Shown piece by piece: positions 7,725 through 15,749 of a stretch of 32,453 nt of DNA. Below the pieces are notes generated by a model. It worked only from the letters and a program-made list of their open reading frames with translations, did no database searches and was not told where the DNA came from. Numbering within the stretch: the first letter of the stretch is position 1; each line of letters opens with the position of its first letter. The stretch spans positions 1 to 32,453 of the forward strand of contig CAADGM010000028.1 of assembly GCA_900696535.1 (NCBI GenBank), read 5' to 3'. Source of the DNA: an uncultured Planctomycetota bacterium. GTDB taxonomy: Bacteria; Planctomycetota; Phycisphaerae; UBA1845; Fen-1342. Made by a program: the position numbers and the translations under genes.

Positions 7725-9659
7725 ATGAATGCCGACCGCACCGAACCGCGCCTCCCCGACTGGCTCGTCCTCAACCGCAACTTCGTCCTGCTCTGGCTGG
7801 CCTACGGCATCGCCGCCTTCGGCGACCACCTGAGCGAGATGGCGATGCTCAGCGGCCGGGGCGGGCTGGCCCGCCCGGATGTCACGCGCATCCAGGCGCT
7901 GATGACCTTCGCGTTCTTCCTCCCCTTCGTCGTGCTCGGGCCGCTGGCCGGCTGGTGGAGCGATCGGTTCAGCCGCAAATCGACCATGATCGCGGCCGAC
8001 CTGCTGCGGGCGGCGCTGGTCTTCAACCTGGCGTACGTGATCGCGCTCCTCGATCGCTGGTTCCCACCCGACGCGGACGGCCGCGGCAGCGTCTACTCGA
8101 TCATCCTCCCGCTGGTGGTGATCGGGGCATTGGCGGCGTTCTTCTCACCCGCGCGGCAAGCGCTGCTGCCGATCCTGATCCGCCCCGAGCAACTCGTCCG
8201 TGGCAACGCGATGATCAACGCGCTCGGTACGATCTGCGCCATTCTCAGCGCGATCGTCGGCGGGCTGCTCGTCAATCGCGGGCTCGAGCACGAGAACTTC
8301 CACATCAACGCGCTGACGTTCGTGCTCAGCGCCGTGTGCGTCTTCGGCATCAGCCTGCGCACGGCCCGGGTGGTTCCGCGAGCCCCCCTGGAAGGCACCT
8401 GGGAGCCCCTGCGCGACGGCTTCCGCTACGTCCGCACGCACCGCCGCACGCTTCAGCTCATTGCTTTGGCGAGCGTGTACTGGGGCGCCGCGGGCGTGGG
8501 CGTCTCGGTCATTCCCGCCATCGCCAAGCAGTATTTCGGAGAGGATTACGCGGCGGCAGGCACACTCCGCGGCGTGCTGGCGATCGGCCTGGCCAGCGGG
8601 GCGGCCGTGATGACGATCGTCGGTCCGTCGCTGCCGGTCGCCCTGGCGTTTCTCATCGGACTGGGCGGGGCGGCGGCCTGGCTGGTCCTGCTGGCCGCGA
8701 GCACGGCGCTCAACTGGCCCGCATTCGTCAGTGGCGCGTGTCTCTTCGGCATGGGCGGCGCGGGGGCCGCCATCCTGGTCAGTGTCATGGCCACGCTCCA
8801 GCGCGTCGTGCCGGACGCGCGCCGCGGCCGAGTCTTCGGCGTCTCCGACATGAGCACCATGGCCGCGATGGTGCTGACGACGGGGCTCATCGGCCTGCCG
8901 GACATCCCGAACCTCGACACGTACGTCCCCTGGCTCCTGCTGCTGACCGCCGCCGGGCTCTTCGTCACCGCCGTCCTCGCATGGCGCGTCTACCGCCGCG
9001 GCGATCGGCACTCCGCGGCCGTCTGGTGGCTGTGGCGCCTGGTGCGGTTCTACGTGGCACTGTGGTGTCGTGCCCGGCGGGAAGGGCACTGCACGGTACC
9101 CCGCAGCGGGCCCGTGCTCATCGCCGCAAACCACACGGCGGGGGTCGATCCCCTCCTGATCATCGGAACGTGTCCGGGGCGCTTGCCGGCGTTCCTCGTC
9201 GCCAGCGAGTACTATCGCCGACCGCTTGCCGGGTGGTTCATGCGCCTGGCCAAGTGCATTCCGGTCGATCGCCGCAGCCCCGGCAAGTCGTCCCTGTCGG
9301 CGGCGCTGGACTTGCTCCGCGAGGGCGGGTGCCTGGGCATCTTTCCGCAGGGCACGTATGCGCCGCCCGGCGAGCCCGAGGTCGAGGCCAAGGCGGGCGT
9401 CGGCGCGCTGGCCCTGCGCACCGAAGCAACCATCATTCCCGTGCACATTTCCGGCACACGGTACGACGACAGCCCAATTCGCTCGCTCGTGCGGCGGCAC
9501 GATGTGCGCATCCGGTACGGCCCACCCGTGAACCTCGCGGCACTTCGTGTGCCGGATGCACCCCGCGACGCCGCCGAGCGCGCCACCGAGCAGATCATGG
9601 CTGCCATCCGCGCGCTGGCCCCCGCGGGCGACGCGTCGGCAGGGCCCGCAGCACGGTAG
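7725..9659 (+). CDS. MFS transporter fused to PlsC-type lysophospholipid acyltransferase
   Basis: A 645-residue two-domain membrane protein. Residues about 10-425 form a 12-TM major facilitator domain (first segment FVLLWLAYGIAAFGD; WWSDRFSRKSTM is the MFS loop 2-3 motif). Residues about 440-640 form a PlsC/LPLAT domain: NHTAGVD at 469-475 gives the HX4D catalytic motif, and FPQGT at 540-544 is motif III, with Gln in place of the usual Glu. The plan resembles LplT-Aas fusions that flip and re-acylate lysophospholipids, but without the acyl-ACP synthetase domain. Lysophospholipid uptake and repair is therefore a reasonable inference. The start is at the ATG after which MFS homology begins; no clear ribosome-binding site is seen. 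The next gene begins 4 bases after the stop. Confidence 0.85.
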   Translation: MNADRTEPRLPDWLVLNRNFVLLWLAYGIAAFGDHLSEMAMLSGRGGLARPDVTRIQALMTFAFFLPFVVLGPLAGWWSDRFSRKSTMIAADLLRAALVFNLAYVIALLDRWFPPDADGRGSVYSIILPLVVIGALAAFFSPARQALLPILIRPEQLVRGNAMINALGTICAILSAIVGGLLVNRGLEHENFHINALTFVLSAVCVFGISLRTARVVPRAPLEGTWEPLRDGFRYVRTHRRTLQLIALASVYWGAAGVGVSVIPAIAKQYFGEDYAAAGTLRGVLAIGLASGAAVMTIVGPSLPVALAFLIGLGGAAAWLVLLAASTALNWPAFVSGACLFGMGGAGAAILVSVMATLQRVVPDARRGRVFGVSDMSTMAAMVLTTGLIGLPDIPNLDTYVPWLLLLTAAGLFVTAVLAWRVYRRGDRHSAAVWWLWRLVRFYVALWCRARREGHCTVPRSGPVLIAANHTAGVDPLLIIGTCPGRLPAFLVASEYYRRPLAGWFMRLAKCIPVDRRSPGKSSLSAALDLLREGGCLGIFPQGTYAPPGEPEVEAKAGVGALALRTEATIIPVHISGTRYDDSPIRSLVRRHDVRIRYGPPVNLAALRVPDAPRDAAERATEQIMAAIRALAPAGDASAGPAAR

Positions 9660-9663
9660 GCCC

Positions 9664-11262
9664 ATGGAGCGACAGGATACCCACCGGCCAGTCGGTCTCG
9701 CCGCGTGCGTTCCGCCGCGAAATTGGCTGCTCTTTGCCGCCGCGGGCCCGATCGTAGCCCTGGCACTGCTTCGCGCCGGCGACGTGCCGCTCGGCAAGCC
9801 GGGCACCTTCGTGTACCCGTACTCACCGGTCGCGGGGCTGCGCGCCGGGCCCGCGCTGGTGGGGGTCATACTGAGCGCTGCGGTCGCCGCGAGCATCGTA
9901 CTGGTCGGATCGGCTGCACCGTGGCGTCGTCGGGCAGGTTGGGTTCTCGCGACCGTCGGCTGGACAGTGATCTCGGCGTGGACGTACTTCGCGCCGCCCG
10001 GGCACTACAACCAGCATGTCTTCAACGCAACCTCGCCATCTCACGACGGTGCGTTCGTCCGAGAGGCGCTTTCGATCGAGGATGTGCCCGAGTATCTCCG
10101 CGGCTTCCCGGATCGCACCCGCACGCCGATCGCCCGCATGCGCGGCACGCGCGTCGTCAGTAACCCGCCCGGCACGACGCTGCTCGCCGTAGCTGCCAAC
10201 TCGGCGCTCGCTCACCTGCCGGTACTCGGCAACGCCGCGGCGGCTCCCTTCGACCGCTCGATCCAGGCCCCCGAGGTCGATCGCGCAGCACTGCGACCGG
10301 CGATCCGGCTCGGCATCGCGTTCTTCTGGTTGCTGACGGCCCTGTGGGCGCTGTCCGCGCCACTGTACTACGCGCTAGGGCGCCTGCACTTCGACGCACC
10401 GATCGCGCTCGCCTTCGCGCTGGGCGTCGTCTTCTGTGGACCGCTCCTGTTGTTCTCGCCGGGCAAGGATGCGGCGCAATTGCTCACCGTGGTCGTGCCG
10501 CTACTGCTCTGGTTGCTCGCGACGCGCCCGGGAGCTTCGGCCGAGGATGCACGTCGCACACCGGGCGCCCGCTGGGTGGTCGCGCTGGCGGCGGGCGCGA
10601 CCTTTATCCTGGCCACGCTGGTGAGCCTCGTACACGCGTGGGTCGCGCTCGTCGTGCTCACGGCCAGCGGCGTCACGGCACTCCGAATGTCCAAGTTGCG
10701 GTCCCTGCTGATCGCCGCGTTGCTGCCGGCTTCGGTCGGCGCGGCCGCGGCAATCCTGCTCTGCGGCACCGTCGGCCTGGACTACTTCGCAACGTGTGCG
10801 GCTGTCGCCGAAGCACAGGCCCGCGTCACGCGCGGCACCGCGGCGATGCCGACTGTCTGGCAAGCACTTGGCATCCCTCTCTTCATCCTGTTCGCCGGAC
10901 CGGCCTTGTGGGTAATGCTCGGCTGGTCATGCCGAAGCGGCGGGGCCGCAACCCACGTCGAGGGCCGGGCCCTGTTCGGCGACGTGCTGCTGTCAGGCAG
11001 CGCGGCCGTGATGGTCGCGACCGTCGGCTTCACGAATGCCGAGACGCCGCGGCTGTGGATTCCGTTCATTCCGCTGCTGCTGCTGGGCGCGATGCTCCGC
11101 ATCGACGCGCTGCGGCCCGGCACCCGCGCAGTGTCCAGGCCCGCGCTCAGCTTCGTCGCGCTGCTGGTATTCGCGCAGCTCGTGACCGGCTGGCTGCAAT
11201 GGTCGCAGATGGACATGCGCGAGAGCGAGACGCGCATCACGGAGGGACGCTACTTCGGCTGA
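9664..11262 (+). CDS. Polytopic membrane protein, possible GT-C-type glycosyltransferase
   Basis: A 532-residue protein with about 10-12 predicted membrane segments (first near residue 20-38; clusters near 70-90, 215-290, 310-390, 420-445, 475-520). A large hydrophilic loop after the second segment (about 110-200) includes a VSNPPGTTLLA stretch, similar to the NPPG/HPPG motif of some GT-C membrane glycosyltransferases and their planctomycete relatives. There is no other motif I can name, so the class assignment is tentative. It starts 4 bases after the MFS-PlsC stop, so the two genes probably form an operon concerned with membrane lipids or glycolipids. A 219-base gap without visible gene follows. 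Confidence 0.65.
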   Translation: MERQDTHRPVGLAACVPPRNWLLFAAAGPIVALALLRAGDVPLGKPGTFVYPYSPVAGLRAGPALVGVILSAAVAASIVLVGSAAPWRRRAGWVLATVGWTVISAWTYFAPPGHYNQHVFNATSPSHDGAFVREALSIEDVPEYLRGFPDRTRTPIARMRGTRVVSNPPGTTLLAVAANSALAHLPVLGNAAAAPFDRSIQAPEVDRAALRPAIRLGIAFFWLLTALWALSAPLYYALGRLHFDAPIALAFALGVVFCGPLLLFSPGKDAAQLLTVVVPLLLWLLATRPGASAEDARRTPGARWVVALAAGATFILATLVSLVHAWVALVVLTASGVTALRMSKLRSLLIAALLPASVGAAAAILLCGTVGLDYFATCAAVAEAQARVTRGTAAMPTVWQALGIPLFILFAGPALWVMLGWSCRSGGAATHVEGRALFGDVLLSGSAAVMVATVGFTNAETPRLWIPFIPLLLLGAMLRIDALRPGTRAVSRPALSFVALLVFAQLVTGWLQWSQMDMRESETRITEGRYFG

Positions 11263-11481
11263 TGGCGTCCCCGCCTGGCTCGGCACCATCCCGAGAGAAT
11301 CGGGTTGACAGCGCCCCGGCCCGCGCGGTCCGATTCCCGCAGCGGCGCGGCCGGGCTCGCGCTTCGGACGACCGCCGCGCGGCGACCGGCGGCAGGCCGG
11401 TGCGTCTCTTGCCCGGCGGCCCGACGGTAGCCGGACCAAACCCCGCGGGTCGACGCCCGCCCAGAACGGAGGAGTGCAGCC

Positions 11482-12114
11482 GTGACCCGATTTCGCCTGC
11501 TCATGACTCTGTGTGTGGTGACATCCGTGGCCCTGGCGGCATCGCTGGCGCACGCGGCCGGTGACAAGCCCAAGCCGGCCCAGCCGACGCCCGCCAAGCC
11601 GACCACCGAACGCCCGGTCGCCGAGAGACCGGCGTCCGCCGCGCCGACCACCGAAAAGCCCGCCGACCCGGCGGCCAAGCCCGACGCGCTGGAGCCCTTC
11701 CGCAAGCTCGCCGGTACGTGGGTCGGCAAGGCCGGCAGCGGCGAGGACACTTCCGACGTCGAGGTGACTTACCGGGTCATCGCGGCCGGCAGCGCCGTGG
11801 TTGAGGAGCTCTTCCGCGGCACGCCGCACGAGATGATCACCGTGTTCTACCTCGACGAGGGGCAGCTCGTCCTGACGCACTACTGCTCGGCACGTAACCA
11901 GCCACGCATGAAGGCCGCCCCGAGCGACGATCCGAAGGTCACGAAGTTCGAGTTCGCCGGCGGCACCAACATCGACCCCGCCACCAGCAGCCACATGCAC
12001 GCGGCCACTTTCCGCTTCATCTCCGACAACGAGATCGAGGCGACCTGGACGCACTGGGACGGCGGCAAGGCCACGGGCGACGTCAAGTTCTCGCTCAAGC
12101 GCAAGGACTCCTGA
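11482..12114 (+). CDS. Secreted lipocalin-like / DUF1579-like small protein
   Basis: A 210-residue protein starting at GTG behind a strong GGAGGAG ribosome-binding site. Residues 1-25 form a signal peptide ending in AHA. A linker of Lys/Pro/Ala/Thr repeats (KPTTERP, ERPASAAPTTEKP) runs to about 65. The folded part begins with LAGTWVGKAG, the type of G-x-W strand that opens small beta-barrels, and continues with YRVIAAGSAVVEELFRGTPHEMITVFYLD. This pattern is seen in DUF1579-type and related beta-barrel proteins. The ligand is unknown. It stands alone between a membrane protein and GIDE-LemA. Confidence 0.65.
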   Translation: MTRFRLLMTLCVVTSVALAASLAHAAGDKPKPAQPTPAKPTTERPVAERPASAAPTTEKPADPAAKPDALEPFRKLAGTWVGKAGSGEDTSDVEVTYRVIAAGSAVVEELFRGTPHEMITVFYLDEGQLVLTHYCSARNQPRMKAAPSDDPKVTKFEFAGGTNIDPATSSHMHAATFRFISDNEIEATWTHWDGGKATGDVKFSLKRKDS

Positions 12115-12211
12115 GCGGCTGCGTCCCTGGACCGGCGCTCGCGCCGGCCCCGACCGTCGCTTCTTGTGACGAGCGCACCGCGGCGCGCTCGCACCCGGTA
12201 CCATCGTCCGC

Positions 12212-13537
12212 GTGGACGAGCGCACCTGGCTGCTCGTCGTCGCCGGCGGGCTGCTGGCCGCCCTTTGCCTGTGGGGCGCGACCCGTGCCGCGCGCCGGGC
12301 GCGCCTGGTCCGTGACCTGCCCACGTGCAGCACTGACGGCGTGTTCATCGGGCTCGTGGAGCTGAAGGGGCGGGCGCGCTCGGAGCGACCGCTGACCAGC
12401 TTCCTCGCCGAGCGGCCCTGCGTGCACTACGCCTGGTGCGTCCAGGAGCATTGGCGCCGCACGGTCACCGAAACCTACACCGACAAGGACGGCAAGACCC
12501 GCACGCGCACGCGCGTCGAGAGCGGCTGGACGACCGTCGCCAGCGGCGGCGAGCAGCAGGACTTCTATCTCCAGGACGAGGACGGCGCGATCCGCATCCG
12601 GCCGGCCGGCGCCGAGATCGAGCCGCTTTCGGTCTTCGACCGCGCTTGCTCGCCGCGGGACCCGTTGTATTACGGCAAGGGACCGGCCGGGGCCGTGGCG
12701 AACTCGACACACACGCGCAGCTTCACCGAGAAGGCCATCCCGATCGACGCCACGATCTACGTCGTCGGCATGGCGCGCGAGCGGGACGATGTGATCGCCC
12801 CGGAGATCGCCGCCCACCGCGACGCCCCGATGTACCTCATCTCCACGCGCAGCGAGCAGCAGGTGCGGCGCGGGTACACGGCGCAGTACTGGTTCGTGGC
12901 TGCACTCGGCCTGGTGCTGTGGGTCGCGGGGTGGGTCGTCCGCGACGCGCTCGCGGCGGCGGGCCCGGTACCGTGGGGTGAGCGGCTGCCGGTGTATGCA
13001 GGCTGGGGGGCGGCGTACCTGGGCGCCTGGCTGCTGGCGTGGGTGTGGCTGGCGTACAACAGCCTCGTCGGGCTGCGGCAGCGCGTCCGACAGGCGTGGG
13101 CCAACGTCGACGTCCAGCTTAAGCGCCGGGCCGACCTGATCCCCAACCTGGTGCGCGCGGTGGAGGGGCTGCGCGACCACGAGCGGCAGGTGCAGACGCA
13201 CCTGGCCGAACTGCGCGCCCAGGCCGGCGCGACCGCCCCCGGCGAGCCCGGGCCGGACCCGCACGGGTGCCTGGCCAGCCTGCTGGCGATCGTCGAACGC
13301 TACCCGGAGCTGAAGGCCAGCGAGAGCTTCCTGCGGCTCCAGCGGGAGCTGGCCGCGACCGAACAGCGAATCGCCCTGGCCCGCGGCTACTTCAACGAGA
13401 TCGCGACGTTCTACAACACGCGGCTGGAGTCGGTGCCCGACGGCTACGTCGCCGCCCTGGCCGGCATGCGGCCCAAGCCGCTGATCACCGCGACGGATTT
13501 CGAGCGGGCGGCGGCGGCGGTGCAACTCAGCGCGTGA
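12212..13537 (+). CDS. GIDE-LemA fusion membrane protein
   Basis: A 441-residue protein from a GTG start. TM1 at 5-21; a GIDE-type domain (the MULAN/GIDE intermembrane domain, here without RING) spans about 45-225, recognised by GRARSERPLTSFLAERPCVHYAWCVQEH and the Y..GMA..RDD.I end; TM2 about 224-244; TM3 about 262-281; then LemA at 281-435 with YNSLVGLRQRVRQAWANVDVQLKRRADLIPNLV-type start and the YPELKAS..FL.LQ.EL..TE.RIA.AR segment. LemA domains are coiled bundles exposed outside the membrane; function is unsettled in both families. Its place next to the ESCRT-like cluster may matter because both domains occur in envelope-stress and membrane-organising proteins, but that is inference. Confidence 0.9.
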   Translation: MDERTWLLVVAGGLLAALCLWGATRAARRARLVRDLPTCSTDGVFIGLVELKGRARSERPLTSFLAERPCVHYAWCVQEHWRRTVTETYTDKDGKTRTRTRVESGWTTVASGGEQQDFYLQDEDGAIRIRPAGAEIEPLSVFDRACSPRDPLYYGKGPAGAVANSTHTRSFTEKAIPIDATIYVVGMARERDDVIAPEIAAHRDAPMYLISTRSEQQVRRGYTAQYWFVAALGLVLWVAGWVVRDALAAAGPVPWGERLPVYAGWGAAYLGAWLLAWVWLAYNSLVGLRQRVRQAWANVDVQLKRRADLIPNLVRAVEGLRDHERQVQTHLAELRAQAGATAPGEPGPDPHGCLASLLAIVERYPELKASESFLRLQRELAATEQRIALARGYFNEIATFYNTRLESVPDGYVAALAGMRPKPLITATDFERAAAAVQLSA

Positions 13538-13574
13538 AGTGACAAGGTGAAGAAGTGATAACGTGACAAGGGGC
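13538..13574 (+). repeat. Intergenic GTGATAACGTGA..AAGGGGC repeat, copy 1
   Basis: Directly after the GIDE-LemA stop lies a run of GTGA units (GTGACAAGG, GTGAAGAA, GTGATAACGTGACAAGGGGC). The same core occurs at 15215-15250 on this strand and, inverted, at 15709-15746. Confidence 0.7.
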
Positions 13575-13639
13575 GAGTGACGGGTGTCGGGCCAACGCGC
13601 GAGCCGTCGGCGTGGCATCCGGCAGGACGTGAACCTCGA

Positions 13640-14509
13640 TTATACGTCGATTCGACGCGCTACGATATCCAGTGCGGGGTAATGGAGCGAAGTAGCGTTG
13701 ATGTTCATCTCCTTGAGTCGATCGCGAACATCGCCCTTCAAATGCCCTGGGATTACGATGCGACCGCGCTCGATCTGCGCGTTGTTCGGAACCTTGTCGA
13801 TGGCCTCGTTGTGGGTTTTTCTCAGGCAGCCGCACGCTGTCATGAAAGCCTGCTGAGCCGCCATTCGGGGGAATGTTGGTTCATAGTGGATCTTCGAGAT
13901 CCAAGGCGCTCCGCTCGGGTCGAACGCGGTCGCCTCCAGTACACGCGGGTCAGTACCAGCAACTACCTCGGGCGTCCCCATCTCACGGACTCTCCCGTAG
14001 TACTGGGACCGCGTCGGGACTCGCCAGCCGTCCCACGCCTCGTGAATGACTTGCTCAAACTCGTTGTCATTGAACGACCAAATCACGCCATCAGTATCGC
14101 TGTGCTCGTGGCACGCGAACCAGGCCGCCACCCAAGGCGAGTGCGTCCAGTCGAGGAGTCGTGTCGGGAGCCCGCAGTGCCTTCCCAATGCAAGTAGGTT
14201 CCAGATATTCTGTAAGTAAGCCCCCTCGATGCTGCTGGCGTACAGAGCGCCCTCATCGCGGAAGCGCGCTATGACCGCCTGCTCTCGACCAAGCCACTGC
14301 TCGTACGACTCGTCGCGCGCGCAGCGTGTGAGCGCTCTGTCGATCGTGGTCTCAAGCTGCCAACTGGCCCTCGCAAGTCCCCGCCATGCGATAGATTTAG
14401 CGCGACACGCAGTGGTCGTACGTATTTCGTCGTAAAGCTGGTCGAAGCTCATGACCTGCCGAGCAGGCCAGCCCTGCGCCACTGCGAGACTCGAAGCCTC
14501 ATGGTTCAT
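13640..14509 (-). CDS. FRG-domain protein
   Basis: A 289-residue cytoplasmic protein with an FRG domain: AWRGLARASWQL at 41-51 carries the (F/W)RG motif, and RHCGLPTRLLDWTHSPWVAAWFAC at 110-133 is the second conserved block. FRG proteins are scattered accessory genes, often in mobile or defence-like settings, with no settled biochemistry. Base composition is lower in GC than in its neighbours (a representative 60-base stretch at 13681-13740 is 50% GC, against about 63% at 13381-13440), which suggests transfer. A 14-base perfect palindrome lies 14 bases before its start. It reads in the same direction as the ESCRT-like genes and starts 77 bases after the Snf7-like stop. Confidence 0.82.
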   Translation of the reverse strand: MNHEASSLAVAQGWPARQVMSFDQLYDEIRTTTACRAKSIAWRGLARASWQLETTIDRALTRCARDESYEQWLGREQAVIARFRDEGALYASSIEGAYLQNIWNLLALGRHCGLPTRLLDWTHSPWVAAWFACHEHSDTDGVIWSFNDNEFEQVIHEAWDGWRVPTRSQYYGRVREMGTPEVVAGTDPRVLEATAFDPSGAPWISKIHYEPTFPRMAAQQAFMTACGCLRKTHNEAIDKVPNNAQIERGRIVIPGHLKGDVRDRLKEMNINATSLHYPALDIVARRIDV

Positions 14510-14522
14510 ACTCGATCCGGGT

Positions 14523-14536
14523 CCCTGTCGACAGGG
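14523..14536. promoter_or_regulatory. 14-bp perfect palindrome upstream of the FRG gene
   Basis: CCCTGTCGACAGGG lies 14 bases before the FRG start codon, where an operator would be placed. A palindrome of this length is expected about twice by chance in a window of this size, so only position makes it notable. Confidence 0.35.
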
Positions 14537-14586
14537 TGAGCGGTGTACGAACCCCCGTCATACTTGCCACTCAGCGAGAGTAGACG

Positions 14587-15198
14587 CTACTTCGCCTCCT
14601 TCGCCCCGCCCTGGCTCTTGAGCGCGTCCAGCTCCGCCCGCAGGGCCGACATCTGCTGACCCTCGCGGGCCTTCTCGACCTGCTCTTCCGCCGCGATCAG
14701 CCGGTCGATCTCCTCGTCGCTGATGGCCTCGCTGGGGGCCGCGGCCACGTCCGCGGAGGCGGTCTGCTCGATCCCTTCCAGGAACATCGTCATCCGCTCC
14801 TCCATCGTCTGCGACTGGGCGATGGCCTTTTCCCACTCGAGCTGCGTCCTGGTCAGGTCGGCCTGGCCGTACATCCGCCCGATCTCGGCGGCCATGATCT
14901 TCATCGCACCGGCGAAGTCCGCCGCCGCCTCGGCCTGCCGCTTGATCAGCAGCGCGTTCTTCACCGCCAGGAGCTGCCGCTCGAGCATCTTCTTGATCGT
15001 CGCGGTCTTCTTGAGCGAGTTGCGGACGAAGGCGTACGACTGCATGTCGCCGATGGCCTTGGCCTGGCGCGCGTTCTTCACGAACTCGTCCTGGAACTTG
15101 CTCTGCTCGGCGATGGACTTCTCGATCCGCCGGATGCCCTGGCGGATCTTCATGTCGCGCTCGATTCGGCGTTCTTCGCTGGACTTGAAGAGACCCAT
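14587..15198 (-). CDS. ESCRT-III (Snf7/Vps2)-like protein with C-terminal MIM1-like helix
   Basis: A 203-residue, almost wholly helical, charged protein. It begins MGLFK followed by a basic helix, like the N-terminus of Vps2/CHMP2 and Snf7. A long helical hairpin follows (about 14-50 and 51-110, GDMQSYAFVRNSLKKTATIKKML), then ADFAGAMKIMAAEIGRMYG, and a TMEERM..FLEGIEQ helix near 131-145; order and spacing match eukaryotic Vps2-type ESCRT-III. Near the end, LRAELDALK (186-194) fits the MIM1 pattern L-x-x-R-L-x-x-L-K except Glu for Arg. MIM1 helices recruit Vps4 MIT domains; a MIT-like AAA protein is encoded 6.6 kb away. PspA/Vipp1 are the established bacterial members of the superfamily and are the main alternative. 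Membrane remodelling is inferred. Confidence 0.7.
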   Translation of the reverse strand: MGLFKSSEERRIERDMKIRQGIRRIEKSIAEQSKFQDEFVKNARQAKAIGDMQSYAFVRNSLKKTATIKKMLERQLLAVKNALLIKRQAEAAADFAGAMKIMAAEIGRMYGQADLTRTQLEWEKAIAQSQTMEERMTMFLEGIEQTASADVAAAPSEAISDEEIDRLIAAEEQVEKAREGQQMSALRAELDALKSQGGAKEAK

Positions 15199-15214
15199 CG
15201 TCCGCTCCGTGTGC

Positions 15215-15250
15215 GTGATAACGTGATCACGTGAGAACGTGATAAGGGGC
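15215..15250 (+). repeat. Intergenic GTGATAACGTGA..AAGGGGC repeat, copy 2
   Basis: GTGATAACGTGA, ACGTGATCACGT (a perfect 12-base palindrome at 15221-15232) and ACGTGATAAGGGGC lie between the Snf7-like and four-helix-bundle genes. It is the mate of the inverted copy at 15709-15746. Confidence 0.75.
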
Positions 15251-15252
15251 TG

Positions 15253-15699
15253 CTACTCCCACGTCTGGCCCGTCCCGGGGCCTGGCTTCCCGTCGTGCTC
15301 AATCGGGTTGAGGTACTTCGGCCCCGGCATGCCCTCACGCGTACGGCGCAGGCGGCTGATGTACGCCTGAAGCTGGCGAGAGCATGGCTCGCAGCGCTCG
15401 TGCAGCCACGCGAAGGCGCGTTTGTCGATCAGGCCCACGTCATGGGCGGTACAGATCTGGCTCCGCAACTCGCCCGCAGACCCCCTGGCGATGTAGCACG
15501 CCTCGATCTGCTGCTTGCGCGTCCCGCGCTCAAAACCTTCGGCGATGTTGCTGCCGATGCTGACTGCGGCACGCTTCATCCGGGTCGCCAGGGCAAAGTC
15601 CTTCGCGAGCCGTTGCCGCTCGGCAGCCCGATAGACGCCGCGCGCGAGGATGCGCGCCGTCTGCCACACTCTCAGGTCTGCAAATCGGTTAGCGGCCAT
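15253..15699 (-). CDS. Four-helix-bundle protein (23S rRNA IVP family)
   Basis: A 148-residue member of the 23S rRNA intervening-sequence protein family. Signatures are FADLRVWQTARILARGVYR at the N-terminus, then LATRMKRAAVSIGSNIAEGFERGT and ACYIARGSAGELRSQICTAHDVG. The family is widespread in metagenomic bacteria and forms homo-oligomeric four-helix bundles; no enzymatic activity is known. The start at 15699 has AAGGGG about 10 bases upstream. It lies between two ESCRT-III-like genes in the same direction, with about 50 bases on either side, and is framed by inverted copies of an intergenic repeat, so it looks like a later insertion into the cluster. Confidence 0.9.
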   Translation of the reverse strand: MAANRFADLRVWQTARILARGVYRAAERQRLAKDFALATRMKRAAVSIGSNIAEGFERGTRKQQIEACYIARGSAGELRSQICTAHDVGLIDKRAFAWLHERCEPCSRQLQAYISRLRRTREGMPGPKYLNPIEHDGKPGPGTGQTWE

Positions 15700-15708
15700 A
15701 GCGTGCGA

Positions 15709-15746
15709 GCCCCTTTTCACCATCTCACGTTGGCACTTTATCACAC
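15709..15746 (-). repeat. Intergenic GTGATAA..AAGGGGC repeat, inverted copy 3
   Basis: On the minus strand the sequence reads GTGTGATAAAGTGCCAACGTGA then GATGGTGAAAAGGGGC. It is inverted relative to copy 2 and brackets the four-helix-bundle gene. Confidence 0.7.
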
Positions 15747-15749
15747 CGC

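Noticed and set aside
7955-9896. Long open frames on both strands over the MFS-PlsC gene
   Set aside because: They are Arg/Gly/Ala/His-rich shadows of a gene with clear domains.
11263-11481. Promoter for the secreted lipocalin-like gene from TTGACA near 11304
   Set aside because: No -10-like hexamer occurs at suitable spacing.
14587-15198. Plain PspA annotation for the Snf7-like protein
   Set aside because: The start, internal segments and MIM1-like end fit Vps2/Snf7 better by eye; PspA remains the main alternative until profile searches are run.
13538-15746. CRISPR array from the GTGATAACGTGA repeats
   Set aside because: There are only three dispersed, degenerate copies in mixed orientation, with genes and no regular spacers between them.
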